DNA of 58,249 bases from Bacteroidia bacterium (GTDB taxonomy: Bacteria; Bacteroidota; Bacteroidia; B-17B0; Aurantibacillaceae): positions 1-58,249 of the forward strand of contig JAEUTN010000025.1 of NCBI GenBank assembly GCA_016787895.1, written 5' to 3'. This document shows positions 44,138-52,800 of this stretch, in pieces. Within the stretch, counting starts at the first letter, position 1. Each line of letters opens with the position of its first letter. The notes under the pieces are model-generated. The model made no database searches and was not told where the DNA came from. It saw nothing but the letters and a program-made list of their open reading frames with translations. The translations under genes and the position numbers were made by a program.

Positions 44138-45622
44138 GTGTTGAGTCCTTTTTCCATATTGCTTTTTATCCTCCTGTATTTTGCAGCTTTGCTGGGTATT
44201 GGCTGGCTGACCTCCCGAAACAGCACGGCCAACTCCTATTTTATCGGGAACAAACAATCGCCCTGGTATTTGGTGGCATTTGGCATGATTGGTGACTCCC
44301 TGAGTGGTGTTACTTTTATATCGGTGCCGGGAACTGTAGGCACCGCTCATTTTTCCTATCTGCAGTTGGTGTTTGGCTATTTTGTGGGGTACTTTATTAT
44401 TTCCCATGTATTATTGCCCATTTATTACAAAATGAATCTGGTTTCGGTTTACGAATACCTTGAGAAACGTTTTGGTAGGGTAAGCCAGAAAACCGGTTCC
44501 GTATTTTTTATTCTTTCCCGTTTGTTGGGCGCTGCCGGACGATTGTACCTGGCGGCCAGTGTGATTCAGTTTTTTGTGTTCGACCGCATGGGGGAATACA
44601 GGATTTCATTTGAATGGAGTGTATCGGTTATACTTCTGCTGATGCTGATATACACCTACAAAGGTGGTATCAGAACCCTTGTGTTTACCGACACGTTTCA
44701 ATCATTGTTTTTGGTGTTAGGGGTAGTATTATCAATTGTGGCACTTGTGAAAGGCATGAATCTCTCCTTTTTTGAAGCAGTGAAAGGCATTTACAATTCT
44801 GACTATTCTGAAACCCTGTTTTTTGATTTCAGGAAAACCAATTTTGTACTCAAAGAATTTGTTGGAGGGGTATTTATTGCGGCATGTATGACGGGTCTCG
44901 ACCAGAACATGATGCAAAAAAACCTGAGTTGCAAAAACCTTAAGGAGGCACAAAGGAACATTTTTTGGTTCAGTATAGTAATGGTGGTGGTTACACTTTG
45001 TTTTCTTTCCCTTGGCGCTTTGTTGTATCAATATTATGATTTTGCAGGAATTCCCTTGCCGGCCGACGGGCAAAGCGGAAAGGTAATCACCGATAAGGTA
45101 TTTCCGAATCTCGCGTTAAACTACCTTGGCGCTTTTGCCGGGATGGTATTTATTATTGGGCTTACAGCGGCCACATTCAGCAGTGCCGACAGTGTGCTTA
45201 CTACCTTGACGACTTCTACCTACATTGATATTTTAGAAATTGAAAAAAAGCCGGTAACAGCGAAAGTAAAATCAAAATTCAGGATCCTGATCCACATAGG
45301 ATACGCGTTTTTGCTTTGGCTCGTGATTTTGTTGTTCAATCAGCTTAACCAGCAAGCCATTATTACAACCATTTTGATGGTAGCCGGTTATACCTACGGA
45401 CCCCTTTTGGCTTTGTTTTTTATAGGATTGTTTACAAAAATCGAACTGAAGGATAAGCTGGTGCCTCTGGCCTGCCTTATTGGTCCTCTGTTGTGTTATG
45501 CCTTGAAACAATACACCGTGAGCCGTCCGGATGGGTATCAGATAGGAAACGAACTGATACTTCTGAACGGTATCATTACTGTGATGTGTTTGCTGGGTTT
45601 AAGAAAAAAAGCCTTGCTTTAA
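44138..45622 (+). CDS. Sodium:solute symporter family protein
   Basis: A 494-residue inner-membrane protein with about 13 helices. SSS-family signatures: N-terminal FILLYFAALLGIGWLTSR, YFIGNKQSPWYLVAFGMIGD with the conserved polar pattern after helix 1, and SGVTFISVPGTVG. The Na+-site region is FIIGLTAATFSSADSVLTTLTTS (the S-S-A-D-S motif with flanking Thr/Ser). The substrate is not readable; family members carry sugars, vitamins, amino acids or nucleosides. Start is a GTG at 44138 (TTG at 44141 also possible). The last 24 bp overlap the convergent GT2 gene. Confidence 0.9.
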   Translation: MLSPFSILLFILLYFAALLGIGWLTSRNSTANSYFIGNKQSPWYLVAFGMIGDSLSGVTFISVPGTVGTAHFSYLQLVFGYFVGYFIISHVLLPIYYKMNLVSVYEYLEKRFGRVSQKTGSVFFILSRLLGAAGRLYLAASVIQFFVFDRMGEYRISFEWSVSVILLLMLIYTYKGGIRTLVFTDTFQSLFLVLGVVLSIVALVKGMNLSFFEAVKGIYNSDYSETLFFDFRKTNFVLKEFVGGVFIAACMTGLDQNMMQKNLSCKNLKEAQRNIFWFSIVMVVVTLCFLSLGALLYQYYDFAGIPLPADGQSGKVITDKVFPNLALNYLGAFAGMVFIIGLTAATFSSADSVLTTLTTSTYIDILEIEKKPVTAKVKSKFRILIHIGYAFLLWLVILLFNQLNQQAIITTILMVAGYTYGPLLALFFIGLFTKIELKDKLVPLACLIGPLLCYALKQYTVSRPDGYQIGNELILLNGIITVMCLLGLRKKALL

Positions 45623-46636
45623 CCCGGAGAAGGTTTTACGCCCCAAAACATAATATTCAAACACAATACTCCCTCTGTAAACACCTGTTTTGGAATACCG
45701 AAAACCGGGTTGCGCACGAATATGTCTTCTCTTTTTTATGAGGGAAGGAATCCAGGTGTAGAAGTGAAAATGAGCTTTGAGTACCGCGATGGTATGACCC
45801 AATTGCCCACTAAATAAGAATTTTATACCGGCTATTCCGTCAAGAATAAGCCGAAGAGGAATTTTATACAAAAGTTTGAAGCCTTTCTCATTTTTAAATA
45901 AGGTGCTGATGTTATTGCGGAAATTGAGGTAAGTTTTTTTAGTGGATTGTTTTTCAAGTGTGCCTCCTCCCAGGTGATACACCCTTGAGCGGGGTTCAAC
46001 TAAAATGGAATAGCCAAGATTTTTTATCCTCCAGCACAGGTCAATTTCCTCCATGTGAGCAAAAAAATCGCCATCCAACCCTCCTGCACGATGAAACACT
46101 TCGGCACGAACCATTATACAAGCCCCTGAAGCCCAGAAAATTTCTACGCTTGTATTGTATTGGGCCTTATCCTGTTCAAGCTGATCGAAGAGTCGGCCCC
46201 GACAAAAGGGATAACCCAGGGAATCGATATAACCTCCGCAGGCACCGGCATATTCAAAAAAATCCCTATTCCTGTAGTCCAGCAATTTAGGTTGACAAGC
46301 GCCAGCCTTTGGGTTGTTCTCCATGGCTTCCAAAAGTGTAGTGATCCAGCCCGGGCTCACCTCCACATCAGAATTCAATAAAATATAATACTCAGAATGG
46401 ATGTGTTTTAAGGCCTGGTTGTAACCTTCGGCATAGCCCAGATTTTTTGGGTTGATAAGCAGTTGAATCTCCGGATAAGTGTTTTTAATGAAGCTTACAG
46501 AGTCATCTGTACTGCAGTTATCGGCGATATAAATGGCGTGTCCCTGACTGAATTCTACAACCGAAGGTAAAAAATTCTGAAGGTGATGTTTGCCGTTGTA
46601 GTTGAGAATTACGACCGCAACTTTTGTTTCTGGCAT
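45599..46636 (-). CDS. GT2-family glycosyltransferase
   Basis: A 345-residue inverting glycosyltransferase of family 2. The nucleotide-sugar fold starts VAVVILNYNGKHHLQNFLPS, the Asp motif is ADNCSTDDSV, and the metal-binding DxD equivalent is NSDVEVSPGW, followed by GAMCQPKL-like and DEIDLCWR-like residues (EEIDLCWRIKNLG). The C-terminal part has one or two hydrophobic segments (LLYKIPLRLILDGIAGIKFL). Similar proteins add rhamnose or related sugars to cell-surface glycans. Immediately upstream (6 bp) is the GWxTD gene on the same strand. The 3' end overlaps the symporter. Confidence 0.9.
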   Translation of the reverse strand: MPETKVAVVILNYNGKHHLQNFLPSVVEFSQGHAIYIADNCSTDDSVSFIKNTYPEIQLLINPKNLGYAEGYNQALKHIHSEYYILLNSDVEVSPGWITTLLEAMENNPKAGACQPKLLDYRNRDFFEYAGACGGYIDSLGYPFCRGRLFDQLEQDKAQYNTSVEIFWASGACIMVRAEVFHRAGGLDGDFFAHMEEIDLCWRIKNLGYSILVEPRSRVYHLGGGTLEKQSTKKTYLNFRNNISTLFKNEKGFKLLYKIPLRLILDGIAGIKFLFSGQLGHTIAVLKAHFHFYTWIPSLIKKRRHIRAQPGFRYSKTGVYRGSIVFEYYVLGRKTFSGLKQGFFS

Positions 46637-46642
46637 AAGGTG

Positions 46643-48166
46643 CTAACGGGGGTTGCTGTAAATTTCGTTGAACTGATTGTACTGGGTGCCGCTTGGTGTT
46701 TGGTTCTCAAGATCGGCCTTTCCTTCGTTGTTTCTGCGGGTTATATCAAATTGCCAGCGCGGGTTATTGATTTCTCCGGGCATATCGCTGTGTATCAGTT
46801 GATGGCAATCGTCGCCAAGGGCTCTGTTTACAAACACAAATTTTCTGTTACTGTAAAACCGTCCGGTACTTGCATCTGTTGTACGGTAATACTGCCATAT
46901 TTCATAGGGGAAGGTGTTGGGTTCGTAGTTCTCAACGGTTCTTTGGCTGGGTTTGCCATATTGAAGGTAAACACGCCCGCGGTCGCTGCTGAAGCCGGGT
47001 TGTTTTCCGCATCGGAACAGAATCATGGTTTCCTGAACACTTTTATAATAAACCGACCACATTTTATAAGGATTGGCTGAATCCGCGGCACGGCGCTGCC
47101 AAAAGTCGGTGACAAAATTTTTCATCAGCACAGGGTCCTTCTTAACAGCGGTGTTGATGATACGTTCTTTATCGAGTCCATCTGCTATTGGCCACAAACA
47201 CTCCACAAACATTTTTAAGGTATCGGGATTATTCCTGTTTTCAAAAAACTCGATAAAGGAATTTTTTTCAATTGCAGGGCTGCCGGCCTGTTCCGCAGGT
47301 TTTGCATTCATCCTTTGAAACTGGAGTTTTTCACTCACGTGAAGGATGTTGTTTTCATCTTTTAACTCAATTACCAGATAATAGAGGCCGGTTGGAAGAT
47401 TTGAAATATCAAGTTTTCCCAACAGGGGATTCACCCTGGCCGTTTTTTGTTTTTTGAAGGAGCCGTATTCGTTGAGTTTGGCCGAATTGTAAGCATTTTG
47501 AAGGTAGTAGGTGTATACGAGGGATTTGTCTTTCCCGAGTACAGTATCTGAATTATACGTTTCAAAATAAAAAAGCAGCTGGTTTTGGGATTCAGGGTAA
47601 TAGGTTACAGTGTAGGGAATCATTTCGAACCCGCTTTTGCTCAGGCTGTTTTGCGCGGTGGTTTTTTGGTAACGTTCAAGCAATTCTATACCCGAGGGCT
47701 GTATGGTGTTTTCAAGGTAATTAATTCCGAATGATTTCCTGAATTCAAAGGGTTTTTTAAACGGGTTGTTATTATCGAACAGTTTAAGGTGTAGGGTGTA
47801 ATTGCCGTTCCTCAGGGGATAGCGTTGAACATCAATAAAAGAGGGAGCCTGCAGGGAATTGCTGTAAACCGGACTAAGAACGTTGTATTCTTTTTTAAGA
47901 ACAAGACCTGTATCACCGGTAATGCTGAGGCTTACTTTAACTGAACTTTGGTAAGCCCCGTTCATTTCCTTTGAAGAGAGCAGATTACCGACAATGGTGA
48001 GGTAAGTTTCTATAAAAGCCTGCTGATCAGGGATATTGAAACAGCTCATACTGGCGTAGGCAAAGTTTTGGCTTTTTAGGCTGGGAAAACCAAAAATCAG
48101 AACCCAAAAAAGTCCCTTCAAGCTATGTAAAACTGCTTTCAAATGCTTAAGCATAAAGTTAGCCAT
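46643..48166 (-). CDS. GWxTD-domain protein
   Basis: A 507-residue exported protein. It has a leader (LFWVLIFGFPSLKSQN) and two beta-rich modules (for example YVTY-like NLPTGLYYLVIELKDENNIL and LRNGNYTLHLKLFD). The GWxTD-type C-terminal domain has SSDRGRVYLQYGKPSQRTVE, EIWQYYR, and a C-terminal extension KFVFVNRALGDDCHQLIHSD. The domain is named for a G-W-x-T-D motif; here the corresponding region is GFSSDRGRVYLQYG. No enzymatic function is established for the family. It sits 6 bp upstream of the GT2 gene, so they form an operon; a surface-polysaccharide or gliding role is possible. Confidence 0.87.
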   Translation of the reverse strand: MANFMLKHLKAVLHSLKGLFWVLIFGFPSLKSQNFAYASMSCFNIPDQQAFIETYLTIVGNLLSSKEMNGAYQSSVKVSLSITGDTGLVLKKEYNVLSPVYSNSLQAPSFIDVQRYPLRNGNYTLHLKLFDNNNPFKKPFEFRKSFGINYLENTIQPSGIELLERYQKTTAQNSLSKSGFEMIPYTVTYYPESQNQLLFYFETYNSDTVLGKDKSLVYTYYLQNAYNSAKLNEYGSFKKQKTARVNPLLGKLDISNLPTGLYYLVIELKDENNILHVSEKLQFQRMNAKPAEQAGSPAIEKNSFIEFFENRNNPDTLKMFVECLWPIADGLDKERIINTAVKKDPVLMKNFVTDFWQRRAADSANPYKMWSVYYKSVQETMILFRCGKQPGFSSDRGRVYLQYGKPSQRTVENYEPNTFPYEIWQYYRTTDASTGRFYSNRKFVFVNRALGDDCHQLIHSDMPGEINNPRWQFDITRRNNEGKADLENQTPSGTQYNQFNEIYSNPR

Positions 48167-48183
48167 ATTTTAGGACCCGGGCT

Positions 48184-48212
48184 TTGTGAATGTGAAAAAA
48201 ATAGTAATTTCG
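48184..48212 (+). promoter_or_regulatory. Degenerate tRNA promoter of the tRNA-Ser remnant
   Basis: TTG (48184-48186), an 18-base spacer, then TAATTTCG (48205-48212), one base off TAnnTTTG. The layout (TTG-N18) is the same as for the intact tRNA-Ser promoter at 48654-48682. Confidence 0.4.
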
Positions 48213-48238
48213 CCCCGCTCTGAAGGAGCCCCTATGGG

Positions 48239-48340
48239 GGAGAAATGGCAGCCTGCCCGCCTTCGGAGGGAGTGGTCGATTGCGGCAGTCTTGCCCGCCA
48301 TTCGAAAGCCGCGGAGGCGGCCTGTTGGGCGGGTCCGCAG
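48239..48340 (+). pseudogene. Degenerate tRNA-Ser copy with GC-rich insertions
   Basis: GGAGAAATGGCAG (48239-48251) and AGTGGTCGATTGCGGCAGTC (48271-48290, plus TTG) are identical to the intact tRNA-Ser at 48687-48771, but a 19-base GC-rich segment (48252-48270) separates them. After the anticodon-loop start the copy is replaced by GC-rich palindromic sequence (48294-48340: CCCGCC ... GCCGCGGAGGCGGC ... GGGCGGG). It cannot fold as a tRNA. A further short palindrome precedes the copy. Confidence 0.7.
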
Positions 48341-48401
48341 CTTTCGCAAGTACCCGCTCAAATCGCCACCGGTGATTTGACGAGGAAAAACTGTAAACCC
48401 T

Positions 48402-48644
48402 ATGGCATGTATTTATATTCTTCGCAGCCAAATTACCTTAAAAAATTATATAGGCTCATCTCATTTGGATGATCCCAAAGAGCGTATTCGGCGCCACAAT
48501 TCCGGGCTCGTTCGCTCCACAAAACACGGAGTTCCCTGGGAGTTAATACATGTGGAGGTGTTAGATAATTATATTACTGCGCGTAAAAGAGAATTGTTCC
48601 TAAAAAGCGGAAAAGGTAGAGAGTGGATTAAAAGTAATTTTTAA
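48402..48644 (+). CDS. Small GIY-YIG endonuclease
   Basis: An 80-residue single-domain nuclease of the URI/GIY-YIG fold. The N-terminal strand pair is CIYILRSQITLKNYIGSSHL (the GIY...YIG equivalent), followed by DDPKERIRRHNSG with the catalytic-type Arg. Next come WELIHVEVLDNYITARKREL with the conserved Glu and the end FLKSGKGREWIKSNF. Typical length is 80-100 residues. Similar small GIY-YIG genes are common in Bacteroidota and function is usually unknown (possible repair or mobile-element nuclease). Here it lies between a broken and an intact tRNA-Ser copy, suggesting a link to duplication or mobility at the tRNA locus (inference). Confidence 0.88.
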   Translation: MACIYILRSQITLKNYIGSSHLDDPKERIRRHNSGLVRSTKHGVPWELIHVEVLDNYITARKRELFLKSGKGREWIKSNF

Positions 48645-48653
48645 TCACTGTGG

Positions 48654-48682
48654 TTGCAAAACCAAAGAAATTATTACTTTTG
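48654..48682 (+). promoter_or_regulatory. tRNA-Ser promoter
   Basis: TTG (48654-48656), an 18-base spacer, then TACTTTTG (48675-48682), an exact TAnnTTTG, immediately before the tRNA 5' end. Confidence 0.65.
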
Positions 48683-48686
48683 CGCC

Positions 48687-48771
48687 GGAGAAATGGCAGA
48701 GTGGTCGATTGCGGCAGTCTTGAAAACTGTTGAACCGCGAGGTTCCGGGGGTTCGAATCCCTCTTTCTCCG
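48687..48771 (+). tRNA. tRNA-Ser (TGA)
   Basis: 85-nt class II tRNA: acceptor GGAGAAA/TTTCTCC, anticodon loop CTTGAAA with TGA, long variable arm, T loop TTCGAAT, discriminator G, CCA not encoded. A terminator (48791-48812) follows. Its complement produces a spurious open frame. Confidence 0.95.
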
Positions 48772-48790
48772 CAGATAAATGCAAAAAAAG

Positions 48791-48812
48791 GGCGCCGATA
48801 GGCGCCTTTTTT
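48791..48812 (+). terminator. Terminator of tRNA-Ser
   Basis: GGCGCC-GATA-GGCGCC followed by six T, preceded by an A-run; strong intrinsic terminator, usable from both strands. Confidence 0.85.
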
Positions 48813-48891
48813 AATTCCCAGCAGCGTTGAAAGCTCGCTTTCAAAAGCGGAGGGGAATTAAAAAAGCAGGACGCGCAGCGTTCTGCTTTTT
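48811..48891. repeat. Nested palindromes downstream of tRNA-Ser
   Basis: TTAATTCCC (48811-48819) pairs with GGGAATTAA (48853-48861). Inside it is TTGAAAGC/GCTTTCAA (48827-48844). Next is AAAAAGCAGGA / TTCTGCTTTTT (48861-48871 and 48881-48891). Several perfect or nearly perfect arms in 80 bp. Confidence 0.6.
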
Positions 48892-48974
48892 GCATTGTGA
48901 CTCTGGGAGTTTGAGGGATCAGCACAGGTAGTTTAAGCGTAGTGTGCTAATCCCCTGTTTTAAAGCCGTGCTTA

Positions 48975-49601
48975 TTATTCTTGTGGATTACTGGTTTTCT
49001 TTTTCTTTAACTGCCGTGTTAGGCTTAAAGCGAATAAACGATTATAAGACGTTTTCGAGACGGAAGGAACAGCCTCCCTTACCGGCAATAAAGAATGGCT
49101 AAGTCTTAGTCCTAGCGCCCACTTCTCATTCAATAAGAAGCCAAAACCAATATTAAATGAAAGTTCGCTATTGCTAAAGGGATATTCATTTACAAGATCG
49201 GGAGATACATTACCGTTTAAATGTTCCTCACGATTAATCAGATATCCCAAACCCGGGCCAAATTCAAAATACATATTCTTACTATGGTATTGAAAAAGGA
49301 TGGGAATTTCAAAATAATGGAGGTTAACCTGGTGTGGACTCTTCATTCTAAATTGTGAATCACCAATTCCCTTATCCAAAAGCAAAAGTTCCGTCTGAGC
49401 CGTCCATTTTTTGTTCATTTTTAGCTGGAACCAAAATCCTGCTAAAAGGTCGCCGACAGCATAACTGTTCGTGAGATCTCCTGTGAGTGTATGAAACGAA
49501 TATCCCAGCTTAAGCCCAACGCGGAAGGATGATTTGTAATTATGCTGAGCACACAGCCAAACACTATTAAAAATGACTATTACAGTAAGCACCTTTTTCA
49601 A
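48975..49601 (-). CDS. Outer-membrane beta-barrel protein
   Basis: A 208-residue exported protein with signal peptide (MKKVLTVIVIFNSVWLCAQ). Alternating strands follow the pattern of the OMP_b-brl families (SSFRVGLKLGYSFHT, AGFWFQLKMNKKWTAQTELL, YFEIPILFQYHSKNMYFEFG then PGLGYLIN, FNIGFGFLLNEKWALGLRLS), including the frequent EIPILF-x-PGLGY signature. A polar tail ends the protein. Common in Bacteroidota; function undefined, often porin-like or surface-associated. The adhesin gene lies upstream on the same strand but is separated from it by a terminator. Confidence 0.88.
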   Translation of the reverse strand: MKKVLTVIVIFNSVWLCAQHNYKSSFRVGLKLGYSFHTLTGDLTNSYAVGDLLAGFWFQLKMNKKWTAQTELLLLDKGIGDSQFRMKSPHQVNLHYFEIPILFQYHSKNMYFEFGPGLGYLINREEHLNGNVSPDLVNEYPFSNSELSFNIGFGFLLNEKWALGLRLSHSLLPVREAVPSVSKTSYNRLFALSLTRQLKKKKTSNPQE

Positions 49602-49822
49602 TGCCTTAATAACGTCATTTTCTATGAAAAATTACTTTAAACTCCATTTTGAAAAAAGAGCAGACTGTTTCATTACTTGGTTTTATTAATTGGCTCATGA
49701 TCTTTTTAAGCACAGGCCAGGGGCCAGTCTAATGAATTCCTTTATCTCCGAAGGTCAATGCAAAAGCTGTCGCAATTAGCGTTCTGATAATCTGGTGTAG
49801 CCAATTAGGTTTTTAAAATAAA

Positions 49823-49851
49823 AATGCCATGTTAAATCATAACATGGCATT
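49823..49851 (-). terminator. Terminator of the SprB-like gene
   Basis: Perfect 12-bp stem AATGCCATGTTA/TAACATGGCATT with a 5-nt loop, followed on the minus strand by TTTTATTTT. 27 bp after the stop. Confidence 0.85.
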
Positions 49852-49878
49852 CTTTTATGGTCTGTAGGAAAAGACTCG

Positions 49879-52800
49879 CTAATCCGATAACACCACAATC
49901 TTCATTCTTAATTCCGGAGTCACCAAAAAGTAAAGGCCTTTTGCCATGTTTTCAATGATAATTTCTTCATTCTCTCTGAATTCAATCTCTCTGATGAATT
50001 GTCCGGATTGGCTTAATATCTGCCCTTTACCTTTGTAGAGTCCGGAAATTCTGAAACTACCGTTGTTAGGGTTAGGGTAAACCATTATGCTGTGTTCTGC
50101 TAAATTGGTTTCTTCAAAGCCCGTACAGAAGGTGGTGTCAATAATCACTACTGTCGTATCCTGGCAATTATTGGCATCAAAAACCTGGTAAGTATAAGAT
50201 CCTGCCGGCATGGATTGCACGCCCGTTCCCGCATACGGACTTGTGCCTCCTGTAGCGGTAATGGTAAAGCTGGTTGGATTATTGTTGCAGGCAATGTCTC
50301 CTAAGATCGAACCGGCAAATAGGGGAGGTGGCTCAGAAATGGTGATCTGGGCTGTATCCCAGCAGCAACGAGAGTCCACAACGCCATACGTATAAGTTCC
50401 GGCGGGCACTTTATACGTATCCGGACCCCAATATGGAACAGTTCCGCCATTGGCTGCCAGCATGGCTCGTAATGAATCGTTCATGCAAGGCATGCTGTCG
50501 GTTACCATGTTCAGATATGAACCGCTGCCTCCAAGCGCAATTACGGTTACAGAAGCCGAATCACCATGACATAAGATGGAGGTATTCACAATGGATGTTG
50601 CTACTAATTGAGGGGGTTGTGTAATGGTAAGTATGGTTGAAGTGCTGCAGCCATTACTGTCAGTCACAATGTAATTGTGATTGCCGGCAAACGCGGTAAA
50701 GGTGCCAACACCGGTATAAGGCGTGGTTCCACCGGAAGCCCCAACAACAATTGTTGCATAACCGCCAAAACAGCGAATACTGTCTTCAAAGAAGGTGGCA
50801 ACCAAAGCGGAAGGTTCTGTAATGTATCTTGAAACGTTTACTATACATCCGTTGTTGTCGGCCACCTGATAGGAATAAAAGCCTGGGGTAAGAATGTATA
50901 CTCCTGTGCCGCTATAAGGAGCTGTACCGCCTGAAGCTGAAATGGTGGTGGAAGCAGATCCCCCATTGCAAAGTATGCTATCCGCAAGGAAAGTACCTAC
51001 AAGCAAAGTTGGTTCAGTTAAATTGATAACACTTGAATTGATACATCCATTTGCATCGCTGACTGTGTAAGTATGAATTCCTGAGGACTCAAGAAAGAGA
51101 CCTGTGCCATTATAAGGGGCAACACCACCGATTGCATTTACCAGAACGTAAGCCGATCCTCCATTACAAAGTATACTGTCGGCCAAAACACTGATGGCAA
51201 TAGGGGCAGGCTCAGTCAAAGCAATAGCGCTGGATGTAATACATCCCTGAGCATCGATTACCACCAGGGTTTGAACACCGGCGGAAAGGGTGTAGGTTCC
51301 TGTTCCTCCATAAGGTGAAGTTCCTCCTGATGCGGTGATAGTAGCTGAGGCGCTTCCACCATTACACAGTATGCTGTCGGCTGCAAAATTGATGGATAGT
51401 GCCGCAGGTTGATTAATATTCACCACACTGTTAGAGGTACAGCCCTGTGCATCAATCACGGTTAGCGTTTGAGTGCCTGCAAAGATGTTGAACACACCTG
51501 TGCCTCCGTAAGGAGCAGTACCGCCTGAAGCGGATATAGTAGCATTTGCTGAAGCACCATGACAGCTAATGCTATCGTGAGCAAAGGTTAATGTAAGAGG
51601 ACTGGGTTGAGTGATGTTGACAGCAGTAGATGTAGTACAACCTTGTGCATCAATTACCGTTAAAGTTTGTGCCCCGGCGCTGACAACAAAAACCCCTGTA
51701 CCCCCGTAAGGTGAGGTTCCGCCTGAAGCGCTGATGGTAGCAGAAGTGCTGCCCCCATTACACAAGATGTTACCGGCACTAAAATTCAGGACAAGCGGTG
51801 AAGGCTCTGTAATGTTAATGGCGCTCGATGTGGTGCAGCCCTGCGCGTCAATAACGGTAAGGGTTTGAGCACCTGCTGAAACAATAAACACACCGGTTCC
51901 AAAATAAGGAGCGGAGCCACCGGATGCCGATAAGGTTGCCGGGGTTGTTCCACCATGGCATGAAATCGTTCCGCTAACAAAGTTCAGAACCAAAGGAGAT
52001 GGTTGCAATATCGTTACTACGCTGCTGGCGGTGCATCCCTGGGCATCAATAACCGTCAAAGTTTGTGTTCCGGCCGAGACGTTAAATACACCGACCCCAC
52101 CATATGGAGCAGTACCACCGGATGCGCTGATTGTTGCGCTGGTTGTACCGCCATTGCATAAAATAGTGCCGGCGGAATAGTTTAAGTTAAGCGCATTGGG
52201 TTGAGTAATGCTTACCACCGTTGAAGCGGAGCAACCCATAACATCAAGTACCGTTATGGTCTGTGTGCCGGCAGAAACCGTATAAGTGCCGGTTCCGGCA
52301 TAAGGGAAGGTTCCACCTGAAGCGGATACCGTAAGGGTGGTGGTTTCACCATTGCAAAGTATAGAACCGTAGGATAGTGATACGCCAAGAGCTGCAGGTT
52401 CGTTTATGTTTCCGCTAATTATACTTGTGCAAGCGTTCGCATCGGTAACAGTGTAGCTATAAGGCCCCGCAGTTAGAGTAAAGTTTCCTGTACCGGTATA
52501 AGGAGCTGTTCCGCCATTTGCGCTAATGTTAATGGTGGTTGTACCGCCATAACAGTTGATGGTTCCGTTGTTTGAGGTAGCGCTTAGGGCGGAAGGCTGA
52601 GAAATAGTTCCGCCTGCAATGGACGAACAGCCATTGGCATCAGTTACTGTAAAACTGTAAGGACCAGCGTTCACGGTAAAATTACCGGTTCCGGTATAAG
52701 GAGCGGTTCCACCGTTTGCTGAAACAGTAACACTTGTTGTACCAGCGTTACAATTGATAGTACCTTGAATTGATGAAGCACTCAGAGCACCGGGTTGAGT

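Noticed and set aside
48159..48431. 90-residue minus-strand frame across the tRNA-Ser remnant (also 63-residue and plus-strand frames)
   Set aside because: Composition follows the GC-rich palindromes; no start signal, no conserved domain.
48674..48925. 83-residue frame on the minus strand over tRNA-Ser
   Set aside because: It is the antisense of the tRNA and its terminator; the peptide [14 protein letters not shown] is the well-known false product of tRNA-Ser complements.
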